DNA of 64,000 nt from Domibacillus sp. DTU_2020_1001157_1_SI_ALB_TIR_016 (GCF_032341995.1 NZ_CP135439.1:62001-126000); one strand, 5' to 3'; positions 37,928 to 49,126 are shown, counted from the stretch's first letter. Program-made: numbers and translations. The notes: a model not told the origin generated them from the letters alone.

Positions 37928-39028
37928 ATGGCATTAACAGCAGGAATCGTCGGTCTTCCAAACGTGGGAAAATCGACTTTGTTTAACGCAATTACAAAAG
38001 CAGGTGCCGAATCAGCCAACTATCCATTCTGTACAATTGATCCGAATGTCGGCATCGTGGAAGTACCGGATGAGCGTCTGGCGAAACTAACGGAAATGGT
38101 AACACCGAAAAAAACCATTCCAACGGCGTTTGAATTTACGGATATCGCCGGGATCGTAAAAGGTGCCAGCAAAGGTGAAGGTTTAGGAAACAAGTTTTTG
38201 TCCCACATCCGTGAAGTAGACGCGATCTGTCAGGTCGTACGCTGCTTTGATGATGAAAACATCACGCACGTATCTGGAAAAGTAGACCCGATTGATGATA
38301 TTGAGGTTATTAACCTTGAGCTTATTTTGGCAGATCTTGAATCGGTGGACAAACGTCTTACGCGCGTGGCAAAGCTTGCTAAGCAAAAAGATAAAGACGC
38401 GGTTGCCGAGCATGACGTGCTTGTCTTGGTGAAAGAAGCGCTTGAGTCTGACAAGCCTGCCCGTTCTGTGGAATTCACTGAAGAGCAACAAAAAATTGTC
38501 AAGCAGCTTCACTTGTTAACAGCTAAACCAATGTTGTATGTGGCCAATGTGAGCGAGGAAGAAATCGCGGATCCATCAGGCAATGAGCACGTACAAAAAG
38601 TGCGTGAATACGCGGCTGGCGAAGGCTCGGAAGTCATTGTGATCAGCGCGAAGGTAGAAGAAGAAATCGCCGAGCTTGATGATGATGAAAAAGCGATGTT
38701 CCTTGAAGAGCTTGGCATTGAACAATCCGGCCTGGATCAATTGATCACAGCTGCGTACTCGCTTTTAGGGCTTGCAACGTACTTTACAGCGGGCGTGCAG
38801 GAAGTACGCGCCTGGACGTTCCGTAAAGGCATGAAGGCACCACAATGTGCCGGCATTATCCATTCAGACTTTGAGCGGGGCTTTATCCGTGCTGAGACGG
38901 TTTCGTACGATGATCTTGTTGAGAACGGCTCGATGACCGCAGCGAAAGAAGCCGGCAAAGTTCGTCTTGAAGGAAAAGAATACGTCATGAAAGACGGAGA
39001 TGTTGTTCACTTCCGTTTTAACGTTTAA
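37928..39028 (+). CDS. ychF: Redox-regulated ATPase/GTPase YchF (EngD/YyaF)
   Basis: YchF is an Obg-related nucleotide-binding protein that prefers ATP and associates with ribosomes. The 366-residue protein has P-loop GLPNVGKST, switch region, DIAGIVKGAS, a coiled-coil region in the middle, and a C-terminal TGS domain (AWTFRKGMKAPQCAGIIHSDFERGF, split here in the middle of the domain). The NKxD motif is replaced (NVSE), typical of YchF and the reason for altered base specificity. It is upstream of rpsF as in Bacillus. Confidence 0.96.
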   Translation: MALTAGIVGLPNVGKSTLFNAITKAGAESANYPFCTIDPNVGIVEVPDERLAKLTEMVTPKKTIPTAFEFTDIAGIVKGASKGEGLGNKFLSHIREVDAICQVVRCFDDENITHVSGKVDPIDDIEVINLELILADLESVDKRLTRVAKLAKQKDKDAVAEHDVLVLVKEALESDKPARSVEFTEEQQKIVKQLHLLTAKPMLYVANVSEEEIADPSGNEHVQKVREYAAGEGSEVIVISAKVEEEIAELDDDEKAMFLEELGIEQSGLDQLITAAYSLLGLATYFTAGVQEVRAWTFRKGMKAPQCAGIIHSDFERGFIRAETVSYDDLVENGSMTAAKEAGKVRLEGKEYVMKDGDVVHFRFNV

Positions 39029-39125
39029 GCGAAAAGCAAAAAGCGTTTGGCCGGAGCGGCATGTAAAAGCCAGCCAGGCTTATCATCCCGCGTGCTTAAA
39101 ACATCTGCAGCTAGACAAGTACAAT

Positions 39126-39157
39126 GACTCCACCAGATAACCGGTGGAGTTTTTTTG
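39126..39157 (+). terminator. Terminator after ychF
   Basis: The stem ACTCCACC/GGTGGAGT with a T run ends 3 nt before the ribosome site of the next gene, so that gene relies on readthrough or a closely spaced promoter. Confidence 0.8.
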
Positions 39158-39172
39158 TAGGAGGTGTTTGGA

Positions 39173-39919
39173 TTGAAAGATATCAGTTATGCAGCCCTGC
39201 TGGCCGCTTTTTTATTTATGCTTATTCCGTTTTGGCTTTCGTACAAACAAAAACTTGGTATTTCAAAAGAAATGATGACGGCCTCAGTTCGGGCTTTTGT
39301 TCAGCTGACGGTGATCGGGTATATCATTACATTTGTTTTCTCGATTGAAAACCCGGTTTTGTTTTTATTTATTATTTTTATTATGATTGTCATTGCTTCG
39401 CGGACATCCGCTAAGCGGGGGGAGGCCTTTGAACGTTCCCTCTGGATTGCCTTCGCTGCGTTAGTAGCAGCGGAAGCGGCTTCTGTTGTAATCTGGGTAA
39501 CGTTTGATATTGTAGATTTTGAAGCCCAGTACATTCTGCCGATGAGCGGCATGATTATCGGCAGTTCTATGGTGGCTGTCAGTCTCGTGTTTGACAGGCT
39601 GAAGCGGGAATTTGATTCGACAAAAGAATTGATTATGGGAAAGCTGGCGCTGGGTGCTACGCGCCGTCAGGCATCACAGGAATTGATTGAGGCAACGGTC
39701 AAAGCCGCTTTGATTCCGAGCATGGAAGGGATGAAAACCATTGGCCTTGTGCAGCTTCCAGGTATGATGACAGGAGCCATTATCGCCGGTGCTTCACCTG
39801 TTGTCGCTGTAAAGTATCAGCTTGTCATTGCCTTAACCACATTTGGCAACACGGCGATTACGGCGATGATTGTTTCTTTCCTTACATACCCCGCTTTTTT
39901 CAAGCAAAGAATGTTTTAA
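39173..39919 (+). CDS. FetB/YbbM-type ABC transporter permease, no ATPase alongside
   Basis: The 248-residue membrane protein has about seven hydrophobic segments and belongs to the UPF0014/FetB family; its partner FetA (YbbL) is an ATPase and the E. coli pair is reported to export iron. The family's conserved loop ALGATRRQASQELIEATVKAALIPSMEGMKTIGLVQLPGMMTGAI is present (positions about 160-205). An in-frame GTG at 39164 overlaps the Shine-Dalgarno, so I start at TTG 39173. No ATPase gene is adjacent. Confidence 0.85.
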   Translation: MKDISYAALLAAFLFMLIPFWLSYKQKLGISKEMMTASVRAFVQLTVIGYIITFVFSIENPVLFLFIIFIMIVIASRTSAKRGEAFERSLWIAFAALVAAEAASVVIWVTFDIVDFEAQYILPMSGMIIGSSMVAVSLVFDRLKREFDSTKELIMGKLALGATRRQASQELIEATVKAALIPSMEGMKTIGLVQLPGMMTGAIIAGASPVVAVKYQLVIALTTFGNTAITAMIVSFLTYPAFFKQRMF

Positions 39920-39921
39920 AC

Positions 39922-39950
39922 TTGCATGTTTCAAACATATGTTCTATAAT
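39922..39950 (+). promoter_or_regulatory. rpsF operon promoter, distal
   Basis: TTGCAT (39922-39927), 17 nt, TATAAT (39945-39950). Confidence 0.7.
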
Positions 39951-40010
39951 GGGGGAGTATCACCTGAATCGCCATAAGTCCCTTTTTGTTTTATTGTATT
40001 GCGAAAAATA

Positions 40011-40039
40011 TTGCGCTGTTGAGAGATTCATGTTATAAT
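40011..40039 (+). promoter_or_regulatory. rpsF operon promoter, proximal
   Basis: TTGCGC (40011-40016), 17 nt with an extended TG, TATAAT (40034-40039). It makes a tandem pair with 39922-39950. Confidence 0.75.
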
Positions 40040-40067
40040 TTCAACTTGTGAGTAATGAAAATTTGCT

Positions 40068-40108
40068 CCTTGCTGTCGAGCCCGTAAAGGGAAGGCGACA
40101 GCCGCATA
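40068..40108 (+). promoter_or_regulatory. Leader hairpin of rpsF operon, candidate S6:S18 binding site
   Basis: GCTGTCG (40072-40078) pairs with CGACAGC (40096-40102), with an internal CCC/GGG helix (40081-40083 with 40089-40091). A CCG follows. Firmicute rpsF leaders carry a hairpin with a CCG element bound by the S6:S18 complex for feedback control; this one sits in the right place but I have not compared it with the family model. Confidence 0.55.
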
Positions 40109-40130
40109 GTCCACGAGGAGGTGAACGAAG

Positions 40131-40424
40131 ATGAGAAAGTACGAATTCATGTACATTATCCGCCCGAACATTGAAGATGAGGCGAAAAAAGCGCTAGTTG
40201 AGCGTTTTGACAACATCCTTACTTCAAACGGTGCTGAAATCATCGATTCAAAAGAATGGGGTAAACGCCGTTTAGCGTATGAAATCAACGATTTCCGCGA
40301 AGGTTTCTACCAACTTATTCATGCTAACGCTGAAGATGCAGCTGCAGTAAATGAATTTGACCGTCTTGCGAAAATCAGCGATGACATTATCCGTCATATC
40401 ATTGTTAAAGAAGAAGCAAAGTAA
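40131..40424 (+). CDS. rpsF: Ribosomal protein bS6
   Basis: The 97-residue small-subunit protein matches bS6 ([39 protein letters not shown]). GAGGAGGTG precedes ATG 40131. The first gene of rpsF-ssb-rpsR; with S18 it may bind its own leader. Confidence 0.98.
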   Translation: MRKYEFMYIIRPNIEDEAKKALVERFDNILTSNGAEIIDSKEWGKRRLAYEINDFREGFYQLIHANAEDAAAVNEFDRLAKISDDIIRHIIVKEEAK

Positions 40425-40500
40425 TCGAAACGCACTAAATATACATCTTTTTCATCATGTTTCAAGCTGAAACATTTTAAAAGAAAAGGAGTTGATTCTG

Positions 40501-41037
40501 ATGATAAACCGAGTGGTTTTAGTAGGCCGTTTAACGAAAGATCCTGAACTTCGCTATACGCCAGCTGGTGCAGCTGTTGCAACGTTTACGCTCGCGGTGA
40601 ACCGCGCGTACACGAATCAGCAAGGCGACCGGGAAGCGGATTTTATTAATTGCGTGATTTGGCGTCGTCCGGCTGAAAACGTGGCAAATTTCCTCAAAAA
40701 AGGAAGCCTTGCCGGCGTAGAAGGGCGCATTCAAACACGCAGTTATGAAGGCCAGGATGGAAAGCGTGTATACGTGACAGAAGTCCAGGCAGACAGTGTC
40801 CAATTTCTTGAACCAAAATCCGGAGGCGGTGGAGGCGGCCAGCAGTATGGCAATGCTCCCCAGCAGCAAGGTGGCGGTTATGGCGGACAGCAAAGCAATC
40901 AGGACTTTCCATTTGGTCAGCCACAGCAGAATCAACAGCGCGGCAATAACAATGCCGGTTATTCTAAAATGAATGAAGATCCGTTTGCAGATAACGGACA
41001 GCCGATCGATATTTCAGACGACGATCTTCCATTCTAA
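40501..41037 (+). CDS. ssb: Single-stranded DNA-binding protein
   Basis: SSB coats single-stranded DNA at forks. The 178-residue protein has an OB fold (about 1-105), a Gly/Gln/Asn-rich linker and the acidic tip DDDLPF that binds partner proteins. The frame opens at TTG 40492, but AAAAGGAG is spaced 9 nt from ATG 40501 and [20 protein letters not shown] is the family start. Confidence 0.98.
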   Translation: MINRVVLVGRLTKDPELRYTPAGAAVATFTLAVNRAYTNQQGDREADFINCVIWRRPAENVANFLKKGSLAGVEGRIQTRSYEGQDGKRVYVTEVQADSVQFLEPKSGGGGGGQQYGNAPQQQGGGYGGQQSNQDFPFGQPQQNQQRGNNNAGYSKMNEDPFADNGQPIDISDDDLPF

Positions 41038-41059
41038 TTTAAGCAAGGAGGGGAAACTC

Positions 41060-41296
41060 ATGGCAGGACGCAGAGGTGGACGTAAGCGTAAAAAGGTTTG
41101 CTATTTCACATCTAACGGTATTACACATATCGACTATAAAGATGTTGATTTGCTTAAAAAGTTCGTATCTGAACGTGGAAAAATTCTTCCACGCCGTGTA
41201 ACAGGTACAAGTGCTAAATACCAACGCCGTTTGACAATTGCAATCAAACGTGCGCGTCAGGTAGCACTTCTTCCATTCGTTGGAGAAGAAAGATAA
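41060..41296 (+). CDS. rpsR: Ribosomal protein bS18
   Basis: The 78-residue basic small-subunit protein matches bS18 ([23 protein letters not shown]). GGAGGGG precedes ATG 41060; the upstream part of the open frame overlaps ssb out of frame. It ends the S6-SSB-S18 operon. Confidence 0.98.
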   Translation: MAGRRGGRKRKKVCYFTSNGITHIDYKDVDLLKKFVSERGKILPRRVTGTSAKYQRRLTIAIKRARQVALLPFVGEER

Positions 41297-41308
41297 GATC
41301 TTTTATAT

Positions 41309-41352
41309 AAGAAAAAGCACAGTTCTGATCATTCAGGACTGTGCTTTTTTGT
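41309..41352 (+). terminator. Terminator of the rpsF-ssb-rpsR operon
   Basis: The stem AAAAGCACAGT/ACTGTGCTTTT is followed by TT. It closes the operon before the chemoreceptor genes. Confidence 0.85.
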
Positions 41353-41482
41353 GTGTAAATATATGGGTTAAATAGGAAGAAAATATTAATTTTTTTAATG
41401 AAATAAAAGAAAAGGCTAGATATTTATTCATTAATAGGTAAAATAAGCATAGGGTATTTTTACTACAAAAGGAGGTGCACAG

Positions 41483-43483
41483 TTGAAAGGCATCAAATCT
41501 ATTCGCACGAAACTACTTATTCCTATTATTGCAGCGCTTGTTTTGGCGTTTGCTTTTATTATTATATTTATCAGCTGGCAAACAGAAAACAGTGTGGAAA
41601 AAAGCGTGATCGATCAAAGTGAGGGTACAGTAGAAAGTTTGTCGGGTACGGTAAAGTCATTTTTAGACCAACATGAGAAAAGTATTGATCTGCTTGTTTT
41701 CGACGATACGATTCAATCTTACGCAAAAAATGAATTAGCCCAAGACAAAGCAAACCGCCAGTCAATAGAAACACTTTTCATCAATTATTTGGATACGTAT
41801 CAGGATGTGTCGAGTATTTATTTTGGTTCAGCAGATGGAACGACCATTATTTCCCCGGTAATTGAGCTTCCTGCAGATTTCGATCCCCGGGAAAGAGACT
41901 GGTATACACAAGCTGAAAATAAAAAAGCGGCGGTTTGGAGCGAGCCGTATGAAGACCAGGCCACCGGTTCTTCTGTCGTAACGGTGTCGAGAGCCCTTTA
42001 TGACGATAATGACCGGTTCCTTGGCGTGATTGGTGCTGATATTGTTTTAACCGTGTTAACAGAACGGGTCAAACAAACAGATCTTGGCTATCAAGGCTAC
42101 CCCGTTGTGTTTTCAACAGCAGGCATGGGCATTGTCCATCCGGATAGACAGGGAGAAGATTTAACAAAGATTCCGGTTATTAAGAGCATTATCGATGGTT
42201 CCTCTCCATCCGGCAGAAAGTACTATCAGCTGGACGGGGAAAACCGTATTATCGTATTTAACAACGTGCCCGGTGTGAATTGGACGACAGCAGCCGTTTA
42301 TAACCAGGCTGACTTGCTCGGTTTGTCTCAATCCATTGGTAAGTCTCTGCTTTGGACCGGCGTTGCGCTGCTTTTGTTGATCAGTGCCGTAATGCTGTTT
42401 GTAATCTCAAAAATCGTCAAACCGCTCCGCTATTTGGAACGATCTGCTTCTCAAATTGCTGAAGGTGACTTGACGGTGCAGGTGCCGGTCAAAACAAGGG
42501 ATGAAGTAGGACAACTGTCCGAAGCATTTAATAAAATGACTGCCAACATGCGAAACATTTTGCAAAAAGTGAATGACTCGGTACAGGATGTCAAAGCATC
42601 TGCTGAAAGCTTAAGTGCCGTATCGGAAGAAACAAGTGCGTCCAGCGAACAAATGACCCATGCGATCAGTGAAATTACCTTGGGGGTTTCCCGTTCGGCA
42701 GAAGATTCTGCTGAGGCAACTGAGCGCTCAAACAGTTTAGGCAGCCAAATTGATGTGATTACCGGCCAGGCAGGAGACATGGCGCACGCCGCTTCCCAGG
42801 CTGAACAGGCAAACCAAAAAGGAGCCGGGCAAATTGAACAGCTTCGCGCTTCAAATAATGAAACGAAAACGTACATTTCCGGCATGCAAATGGTGATTGA
42901 AGAGCTGGAATCGAAAATGAACTCGATTGAGGCTGTGATTGGAGCCATTACTGACATTTCCGCCCAAACGAATCTGCTAGCGCTCAATGCATCGATTGAA
43001 GCGGCAAGAGCCGGCGAGCACGGCAAAGGATTTGCTGTGGTGGCAGAAGAAGTCCGCAAGCTGGCAGAGCAGTCCAGCGAAGCAGCAGATGAAGTCAGAC
43101 GAACGATTCTCGACATTCAATCCGGCTCTCGTACAGCCGTTGAGCAAATGAAGAAAACACGCAGCAATTTCGATGAGCAAACGGAAGCGGTAGAAGAAAC
43201 AAGCAAGGTTTTCCACCAGCTTTCGTCTCTTGTCAGTACGATTGATTCGTCCATTGCCACAATCAATGAGGAAATCAAAGAAGTAGGAGTCACAAAGGAT
43301 GAAGTGATCCATACGATGACCGGTATTGCCGCGGCCAGCCAGCAGTCTGCCGCTGCAAGTGAAGAAGTCAGTGCCTCGGCCGAAGAGCAATTAAGAGCGG
43401 TTCGGACCGTGACAGATTCCTCTGAGCAGCTGATGGAGTTAAGTGCAGAATTAAAAGGAATTGTAGATCAATTTAAAATATAA
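41483..43483 (+). CDS. Methyl-accepting chemotaxis protein, dCache type (first of tandem pair)
   Basis: The 666-residue receptor has an N-terminal membrane segment (about 10-30), an extracellular double Cache sensor (about 35-285), a second membrane segment (about 290-315), HAMP (about 315-370) and a long cytoplasmic coiled coil. The signalling tip reads [20 protein letters not shown], the CheA/CheW contact region. It senses a small ligand and signals to the CheA pathway. Starts at TTG 41483 behind AAAGGAGGTG. The same architecture follows in the next gene, pointing to duplication and divergence. There is no C-terminal pentapeptide for CheR/CheB docking. Confidence 0.93.
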   Translation: MKGIKSIRTKLLIPIIAALVLAFAFIIIFISWQTENSVEKSVIDQSEGTVESLSGTVKSFLDQHEKSIDLLVFDDTIQSYAKNELAQDKANRQSIETLFINYLDTYQDVSSIYFGSADGTTIISPVIELPADFDPRERDWYTQAENKKAAVWSEPYEDQATGSSVVTVSRALYDDNDRFLGVIGADIVLTVLTERVKQTDLGYQGYPVVFSTAGMGIVHPDRQGEDLTKIPVIKSIIDGSSPSGRKYYQLDGENRIIVFNNVPGVNWTTAAVYNQADLLGLSQSIGKSLLWTGVALLLLISAVMLFVISKIVKPLRYLERSASQIAEGDLTVQVPVKTRDEVGQLSEAFNKMTANMRNILQKVNDSVQDVKASAESLSAVSEETSASSEQMTHAISEITLGVSRSAEDSAEATERSNSLGSQIDVITGQAGDMAHAASQAEQANQKGAGQIEQLRASNNETKTYISGMQMVIEELESKMNSIEAVIGAITDISAQTNLLALNASIEAARAGEHGKGFAVVAEEVRKLAEQSSEAADEVRRTILDIQSGSRTAVEQMKKTRSNFDEQTEAVEETSKVFHQLSSLVSTIDSSIATINEEIKEVGVTKDEVIHTMTGIAAASQQSAAASEEVSASAEEQLRAVRTVTDSSEQLMELSAELKGIVDQFKI

Positions 43484-43518
43484 AAAGGATGCCGGCTAGT
43501 ACCGGCGTCCTTTTTTTA
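43484..43518 (+). terminator. Terminator after first chemoreceptor
   Basis: The stem AAAGGA-GCCGG/CCGGC-TCCTTT with a T run shows that the two receptor genes are separate transcription units. Confidence 0.85.
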
Positions 43519-43601
43519 ATAAATTTTTTACATTTCCTTAATACTGTGTTAGGACTATAAAACTATAATGGGAGCGTATATAGGGAGAAAGGTGTAGTGA
43601 A

Positions 43602-45581
43602 ATGAAATCAATTCGAATGAAATTTATGCTTCCCATTGCGATTATTCTGATCAGTGCCTTTGCTTTTGTTATTTTTTTTACTGGATTAAAAACAGAACAG
43701 CGGATTGAAAAAAATGCAGCCGCCCAAACAAAAGAGTTTGTAAAAGAATTAAACAATTCTGCGGATGCCTTTTTGCAAAAGTACGAAGAAAGTATTCTAC
43801 TTTTATCCGAAAGCGCACAAGTACTCGGATATGCCCAGCTGGCGCAGTCGGATAAACAGCTGGACGGCGAAGCAGACAGGGAGCTGCAGGCTGTGTTTAA
43901 CCGGTACACCGATATTTATAAGGAAACACTAAGCGTTTACTATACATCAGCAGCCGGCACCTTTAAAATGGCACCTGCCACATCGCTTCTAAAAGATTTT
44001 AACCCGTTAGAGGAGCTCGCCTATAAGCAGGCAGCCGAAAGCGGACAGCCGGTGTGGAGTGAACCGTATCAAAGCGAAACAGGGGACGATATTATTACAG
44101 TCTCCAAAGCCATTATGAGCGGCTCAGAAGTGCTCGGCGTCATTGGGGTTGATATTGACTTAACGAGCATGACCAATCGAATGAACAAGCTGAACGTCGG
44201 CTACGAAGGGTACCCGGTTGTCCTATCCGAGCAAGGAAGGGCACTTGTTCACCCATCTCAAAAAGGCAAAGATGTATCAAAAGATGCGCTGATGGGAGCG
44301 ATGTTAGCTGGTGAAAAAAGCGGCATTTTAGAAAAAGAAAACCAGCTGATTGTTTACGATACAGCTGCACAGACCGGCTGGAAAATCGGGGCGGTCTACG
44401 AAAAGAGCCATTTGTTCAGCGTTTCAGACGAAATGAAAAAAATTCTGGCCCTTACAGCGCTGTCGGCACTTGCCGTTGTGATGCTTGTTGTGTTTTGGCT
44501 GACATCAAACATTACAAAGCCGCTTCAAACATTGAAAGCCTCTGTGAAACAAGTGGCAGAAGGCAACTTGCAAACACACGTTTATGTTTCAGGAAGGGAC
44601 GAAACAGCGGAACTAAGCCGCAATTTTAATGAAATGGTCGTGAAAATGCGCAGCATTGTCGGGGTGACAGAAGATGCAGCGAAAAATGTAAGGGAATCCA
44701 TTGAGAACTTGAATATCGCGGTACAGGAAATCAATGAATCCGGAACAGCAGCAGCGTCTGCGCTGGATGAATTAACTCATGGAACGGAAAGATCCGCAAA
44801 CGGCTCGCAAAAAGCAGCGGATCGTTCAAGGGAGCTGGGCACGTTAATCAGCTCCATATCAGGTGAAGCAGATGCCATGACTCAGCTTGCTGGCACGGCA
44901 GCCCAGGCAGCTGAAACAGGAGCAAGGCATGTCTCGGTGATGGCAGAATCTATGGGTGCTTCTGCTGAAAGAATGGACGCAGCGATGAAGTCTATTAGCA
45001 CACTGGCAGAGGACATTAAACGCATTGAAGACATTGTACATGTTATTGAAGGGATATCCGCTCAGACAAACCTGCTGGCGCTCAATGCATCGATTGAAGC
45101 AGCGCGGGCAGGCAGCCACGGCAAAGGCTTCGCAGTGGTTGCCCAGGAAGTGAGAAAGCTTGCTGAGCAGTCGGGCAAGGCGGCCGGTGAGATACATAAA
45201 AAAATTGCGGCGGTGCAGGAAGGGTCCATTCAAGCGATCCAGACGGTAACGGAAGCAGGCGGATACATTACCGCGCAAACAGAAGCGGTACAGGAAACCG
45301 AAGGAGTATTTGTTCATCAGGAAGAAGTTGTGCAGAAAATGAAGGCAGCGATTGCCGAAATGGTCAGAGGGATTCGTACAGCCGATCAGGAAAAAGATAC
45401 AGTTGTGTATACGGCCGGCCAGCTGGCGGAAGAAGCCAAAGTTTCGGCTTTTTCCTGTGAAGAAGCCCAGGAAAGAACGCGGACGCAGCTGTTGGCCATT
45501 GAGGGCGTAGCGGCGGCTTCCGAACAGCTGTCTTTACTTAATGAAGAATTGATTCACGCAATACACCAATTTCAAATATGA
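43602..45581 (+). CDS. Methyl-accepting chemotaxis protein, dCache type (second of tandem pair)
   Basis: The 659-residue receptor has the same order as its neighbour: a membrane segment, double Cache sensor (with [20 protein letters not shown]; the first gene has [21 protein letters not shown]), a second membrane segment, HAMP and the tip [20 protein letters not shown]. The signalling tips are nearly identical, but the sensor domains differ clearly, so ligand ranges probably differ. AGAAAGG precedes ATG 43602. Both receptors are inserted between rpsR and yybS. Confidence 0.93.
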   Translation: MKSIRMKFMLPIAIILISAFAFVIFFTGLKTEQRIEKNAAAQTKEFVKELNNSADAFLQKYEESILLLSESAQVLGYAQLAQSDKQLDGEADRELQAVFNRYTDIYKETLSVYYTSAAGTFKMAPATSLLKDFNPLEELAYKQAAESGQPVWSEPYQSETGDDIITVSKAIMSGSEVLGVIGVDIDLTSMTNRMNKLNVGYEGYPVVLSEQGRALVHPSQKGKDVSKDALMGAMLAGEKSGILEKENQLIVYDTAAQTGWKIGAVYEKSHLFSVSDEMKKILALTALSALAVVMLVVFWLTSNITKPLQTLKASVKQVAEGNLQTHVYVSGRDETAELSRNFNEMVVKMRSIVGVTEDAAKNVRESIENLNIAVQEINESGTAAASALDELTHGTERSANGSQKAADRSRELGTLISSISGEADAMTQLAGTAAQAAETGARHVSVMAESMGASAERMDAAMKSISTLAEDIKRIEDIVHVIEGISAQTNLLALNASIEAARAGSHGKGFAVVAQEVRKLAEQSGKAAGEIHKKIAAVQEGSIQAIQTVTEAGGYITAQTEAVQETEGVFVHQEEVVQKMKAAIAEMVRGIRTADQEKDTVVYTAGQLAEEAKVSAFSCEEAQERTRTQLLAIEGVAAASEQLSLLNEELIHAIHQFQI

Positions 45582-45590
45582 AAAATAAGT

Positions 45591-45622
45591 GAAAAAGTCC
45601 GATCTTTTGTTCGGACTTTTTT
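45591..45622 (+). terminator. Terminator after second chemoreceptor
   Basis: The stem AAAAAGTCCGA/TCGGACTTTTT runs into further T. Confidence 0.85.
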
Positions 45623-45707
45623 CTTTTAAAGTTGAATGGGGGACTAAAGGAATGTAGAATAAGGGGGGAGAATGCCGAAATGCTTGGTAAATGAACGGAG
45701 TGTTAAA

Positions 45708-46637
45708 GTGGAAAGAACAAAAGTCATAACAGAAGGAGCAATGATGCTGGCCATCTTTGCGATTCTACTGGCGGTCTCCGTCTACGTACCGATTATCTCT
45801 ATTGTCGGCGCGCTTTTTTTACTGCTTCCTTTTTTGATATACAGTGCTAAATATCCGGCCGGGCCGGCTTTTGGGCTGCTTGCTTGTTCGGTAGCGCTGT
45901 CCTTTATAATAGGAGGCGTAATCTCTGTGCCTCTGGCGATTATGTACGGAACAACCGGCTTGATGATGGGGGCACTCATCCGCAGGCAGTCAGATGGCTG
46001 GATTGTTTATATGGGTGGAAGTCTCGTATTTTTATTAAATTTGATTGTGCAGTATGCGGCAGCCATGTGGCTTTTTGATATTTCGTTTGCAGACGAATTC
46101 AGTAAAGCCTTTAAGGAGTCAGCAGCCGAAACAAGCCGCGTGCTCGGACAGGAAGTGCCTTACACAGGCGAGGAAATCAATACGCTGATTGAGTATATGA
46201 ACGCTATTTTACCGGCGATTCTCACAGCGCTGGCTTTTCTTACGGTGCTGCTTTTAAGAACGGTGAATTACCCGATTGCCAAACGGCTCGGCGTCAAAAT
46301 AAAACCGCTTCAGCCATTCCGGACAGTACGTCTGCCCCGGACAATCCTTTGGTATTATCTCCTTTTAATGGCAGGAGCTATTTTTGTTCAGCCGGAGCCC
46401 GGTACAAGCTGGTATGATATTTATGTGAACGTGCTGTTTATTTTGCAGGCATGCTTATATATACAAGGTTTGTCTTTTGTTTTTTTCTTTGCCCACAGCA
46501 AAAAATGGCCAAAAGCCATCCCGGTTTTAGCGGCCCTTTTATCAATTCCTCTAATTCCGCTTCTTTATCTTATCCGATTATTAGGTATAATTGATTTAGG
46601 GTTCGACTTAAGACAACGGATGCAAAAAAAGCGGTAA
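45708..46637 (+). CDS. yybS: YybS family membrane protein (DUF2232)
   Basis: The 309-residue protein has about eight membrane segments and belongs to the DUF2232/YybS family, which always lies upstream of gdpP in Bacilli. Its function is unknown. ATG 45672 is in frame but its Shine-Dalgarno spacing is only about 3 nt; CGGAG is spaced 7 nt from GTG 45708, and the family starts near RTKVITEGAMMLAI, so I use GTG. Confidence 0.88.
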   Translation: MERTKVITEGAMMLAIFAILLAVSVYVPIISIVGALFLLLPFLIYSAKYPAGPAFGLLACSVALSFIIGGVISVPLAIMYGTTGLMMGALIRRQSDGWIVYMGGSLVFLLNLIVQYAAAMWLFDISFADEFSKAFKESAAETSRVLGQEVPYTGEEINTLIEYMNAILPAILTALAFLTVLLLRTVNYPIAKRLGVKIKPLQPFRTVRLPRTILWYYLLLMAGAIFVQPEPGTSWYDIYVNVLFILQACLYIQGLSFVFFFAHSKKWPKAIPVLAALLSIPLIPLLYLIRLLGIIDLGFDLRQRMQKKR

Positions 46638-46703
46638 GATGCTTTTTAAAATTAGCTCCATCGAGCACAAAAGGTGGAGCTTTAGAACGAGGAGCTGAAG
46701 CGA

Positions 46704-48677
46704 ATGCTTTCGTATTATAACAGGCGGATGATTCAAGTACCGATCATTGTCATTACGCTTGTGCTTGTGGCCGCGTCGGCCTGGCTGTTCTCCTACAATT
46801 GGGCTGCCGGCGCCGGCTTGCTTACATTGACGATTTTTCTGCTCCTCTTTTTATATTTGGCAGAAAGAAAAATGCATGAAGATGTACAGAAGTATGTGGC
46901 CACTTTATCGTACCGCCTTCAAAAAGTCGGTGAAGAAACGCTTCAGGAGCTGCCGATTGGCATTCTGCTTTATAATAAGGAGTATACAATCGAATGGGCG
47001 AATGCTTTTTTAACCTCTTACTTTCAAGAGGAGACCCTTGTTGGCGAATCGCTTTATGAAGTAGCGGAACCTTTGCTTTCGGCTATTAAAAGCGGCAAAG
47101 AAGCTATGCTTAACTTAAACGACAAAACCTTTCGTGTGGTGTCAAAACCAGATGAACGGCTTCTTTACTTTTTTGATGTGACCGAAGAAGAACGGGTCGC
47201 CCGCCAGTTTAGAGAAGAAAAAACCACGCTCAGCATCATCTTTCTCGATAACTACGATGATTTAACACAGGGGATGGATGATCAAACAAAAAGCAGCTTA
47301 AACAGCCTGGTTACTTCTATGCTCAATGGCTGGGCGAAAAAACACGGCATGTTTTTAAAACGTGTGTCGTCGGAACGCTTTTTTACTGTGATGAACGAGC
47401 GTATTTTAGCCAAACTTGAAGAAGATAAGTTTTCCATTTTGGATGAAGTGCGTGAAGAAACGGCTAAGCATTATGCCCCGCTGACATTGAGCATTGGTAT
47501 CGGACAGGGAGTTGTTCCACTGCCGGAATTGGGCGATCTCGCTCAATCCAGTTTGGATCTGGCTCTTGGACGCGGCGGTGACCAGGCTGCCATCAAGCAG
47601 GGAGACGGGAAAGTAAAGTTTTACGGGGGGAAAACAAATCCAACCGAGAAACGGACACGGGTGCGTGCCCGCGTGATTTCACACGCACTTCGTGACATCG
47701 TAACTGAGAGTGACAAAGTGATCGTGATGGGCCACAAGTATCCGGATATGGATGCAGTTGGTGCTTCAATGGGTATTCGCCATGTTGCAGAATTAAATGG
47801 GCGGGAAGGTTATATTGTCGTTGATCCTGCACAAGTCGATACGGCAGTGAAACGACTGCTTAACGAGCTGAAAGAACAGAATCCTGAACTTCATTCAAGA
47901 ATTATTACACCAGAAGAAGCGCTTGAAATTGCAACGAATCGAACCTTGCTTGTTGTGGTGGATACCCATAAGCCATCGCTTGTCATTGAAGGAAAACTGC
48001 TTTCCAGAGCGGAACGAGTGGTCGTGATCGATCACCATCGGCGCGGAGAAGAATTTATTAAAAACCCGCTTCTTGTTTATATGGAGCCCTATGCTTCTTC
48101 TACGGCAGAGCTTGTCACAGAGCTGTTGGAATATCAGCCGAAAACAAAAAAAATATCGATGCTTGAGTCAACGGCCCTGCTTGCTGGTATAATTGTCGAT
48201 ACAAAAAGTTTTTCACTGCGGACTGGAGCCCGCACGTTTGACGCAGCTGCTTATTTACGTACAAACGGTGCGGATACGATTTTAGTTCAAAAGTTTTTAA
48301 AAGAAGATATTGGCACCTACATTCAGCGTAGCCAGCTGATTGAAACGGTTTATTTTTATAAAGACGGCCTGGCGATTGCCAAAGGCGATGATGATTATGT
48401 GTATGATTCTGTCTTAATTGCCCAGGCAGCGGATACGATTTTGACCATGAACGGGGTCCAGGCATCGTTTGTGATTGCCCGCCGGTCCGAAGAAATGATC
48501 GGGATCAGTGCCCGCTCACTTGGCGAAGTCAATGTACAGATCATTATGGAGCAGTTGAACGGAGGCGGCCATTTAACAAATGCTGCAACGCAAATTCGGG
48601 ACGCTTCTGTAGAAGACGCTGAAATGGAGCTGTGCCGCGTTATCGATGAAGTCACTGAAGGAGGAAATGAAGAATGA
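46704..48677 (+). CDS. gdpP: Cyclic di-AMP phosphodiesterase GdpP (YybT)
   Basis: GdpP hydrolyses cyclic di-AMP to pApA and so tunes potassium and wall homeostasis. The 657-residue protein has two N-terminal membrane segments (about 8-55), a PAS-like heme domain (about 85-150), a degenerate GGDEF domain (about 170-305) and a DHH/DHHA1 module with [25 protein letters not shown] and [17 protein letters not shown] precedes ATG 46704. It overlaps rplI by 4 nt (ATGA). Confidence 0.96.
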   Translation: MLSYYNRRMIQVPIIVITLVLVAASAWLFSYNWAAGAGLLTLTIFLLLFLYLAERKMHEDVQKYVATLSYRLQKVGEETLQELPIGILLYNKEYTIEWANAFLTSYFQEETLVGESLYEVAEPLLSAIKSGKEAMLNLNDKTFRVVSKPDERLLYFFDVTEEERVARQFREEKTTLSIIFLDNYDDLTQGMDDQTKSSLNSLVTSMLNGWAKKHGMFLKRVSSERFFTVMNERILAKLEEDKFSILDEVREETAKHYAPLTLSIGIGQGVVPLPELGDLAQSSLDLALGRGGDQAAIKQGDGKVKFYGGKTNPTEKRTRVRARVISHALRDIVTESDKVIVMGHKYPDMDAVGASMGIRHVAELNGREGYIVVDPAQVDTAVKRLLNELKEQNPELHSRIITPEEALEIATNRTLLVVVDTHKPSLVIEGKLLSRAERVVVIDHHRRGEEFIKNPLLVYMEPYASSTAELVTELLEYQPKTKKISMLESTALLAGIIVDTKSFSLRTGARTFDAAAYLRTNGADTILVQKFLKEDIGTYIQRSQLIETVYFYKDGLAIAKGDDDYVYDSVLIAQAADTILTMNGVQASFVIARRSEEMIGISARSLGEVNVQIIMEQLNGGGHLTNAATQIRDASVEDAEMELCRVIDEVTEGGNEE

Positions 48678-49123
48678 AGGTAATCTTTTTAAAGGACGTA
48701 AAAGGAAAAGGCAAAAAAGGCGATATTAAAAATGTAGCCGACGGCTATGCACATAACTTTTTAATTAAAAACGGCTATGCAGTCGAAGCAACATCGGGCA
48801 ACCAAAACGCGCTTGATGCTCAAAAGAAAAAACAAGTAGCTCTTGCAGCAGAAGAGCTGGAAGAAGCAAAGCGCCTGAAAGAAACGATTGAAGCACTGAC
48901 TGTTGAATTGCATGCTAAAACAGGGGCAGGCGGACGACTTTTCGGTTCTGTAACAGCTAAACAAGTGGCAGATCAATTAAATAAAACACATAAAATTAAG
49001 ATTGATAAACGGAAGATGGATCTTCCGGACGGCATCCGCGGCCTTGGCTACACAAACGTGCCGGTTAAATTGCATAATGAAGTCACAGCTACACTTAAGG
49101 TACATGTAACAGAAGAAAAATAA
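48674..49123 (+). CDS. rplI: Ribosomal protein bL9
   Basis: The 149-residue protein has the bL9 N-domain ([21 protein letters not shown]), a long connecting helix and the C-domain. ATG 48674 overlaps the gdpP stop. The operon order yybS-gdpP-rplI-dnaC is conserved. Confidence 0.98.
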   Translation: MKVIFLKDVKGKGKKGDIKNVADGYAHNFLIKNGYAVEATSGNQNALDAQKKKQVALAAEELEEAKRLKETIEALTVELHAKTGAGGRLFGSVTAKQVADQLNKTHKIKIDKRKMDLPDGIRGLGYTNVPVKLHNEVTATLKVHVTEEK

Positions 49124-49126
49124 TAG

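Noticed and set aside
42451..43116. Minus-strand 221-codon frame opposite the first chemoreceptor
   Set aside because: Shadow of the regular heptad codon pattern of the receptor coiled coil; no initiation signal or family match.
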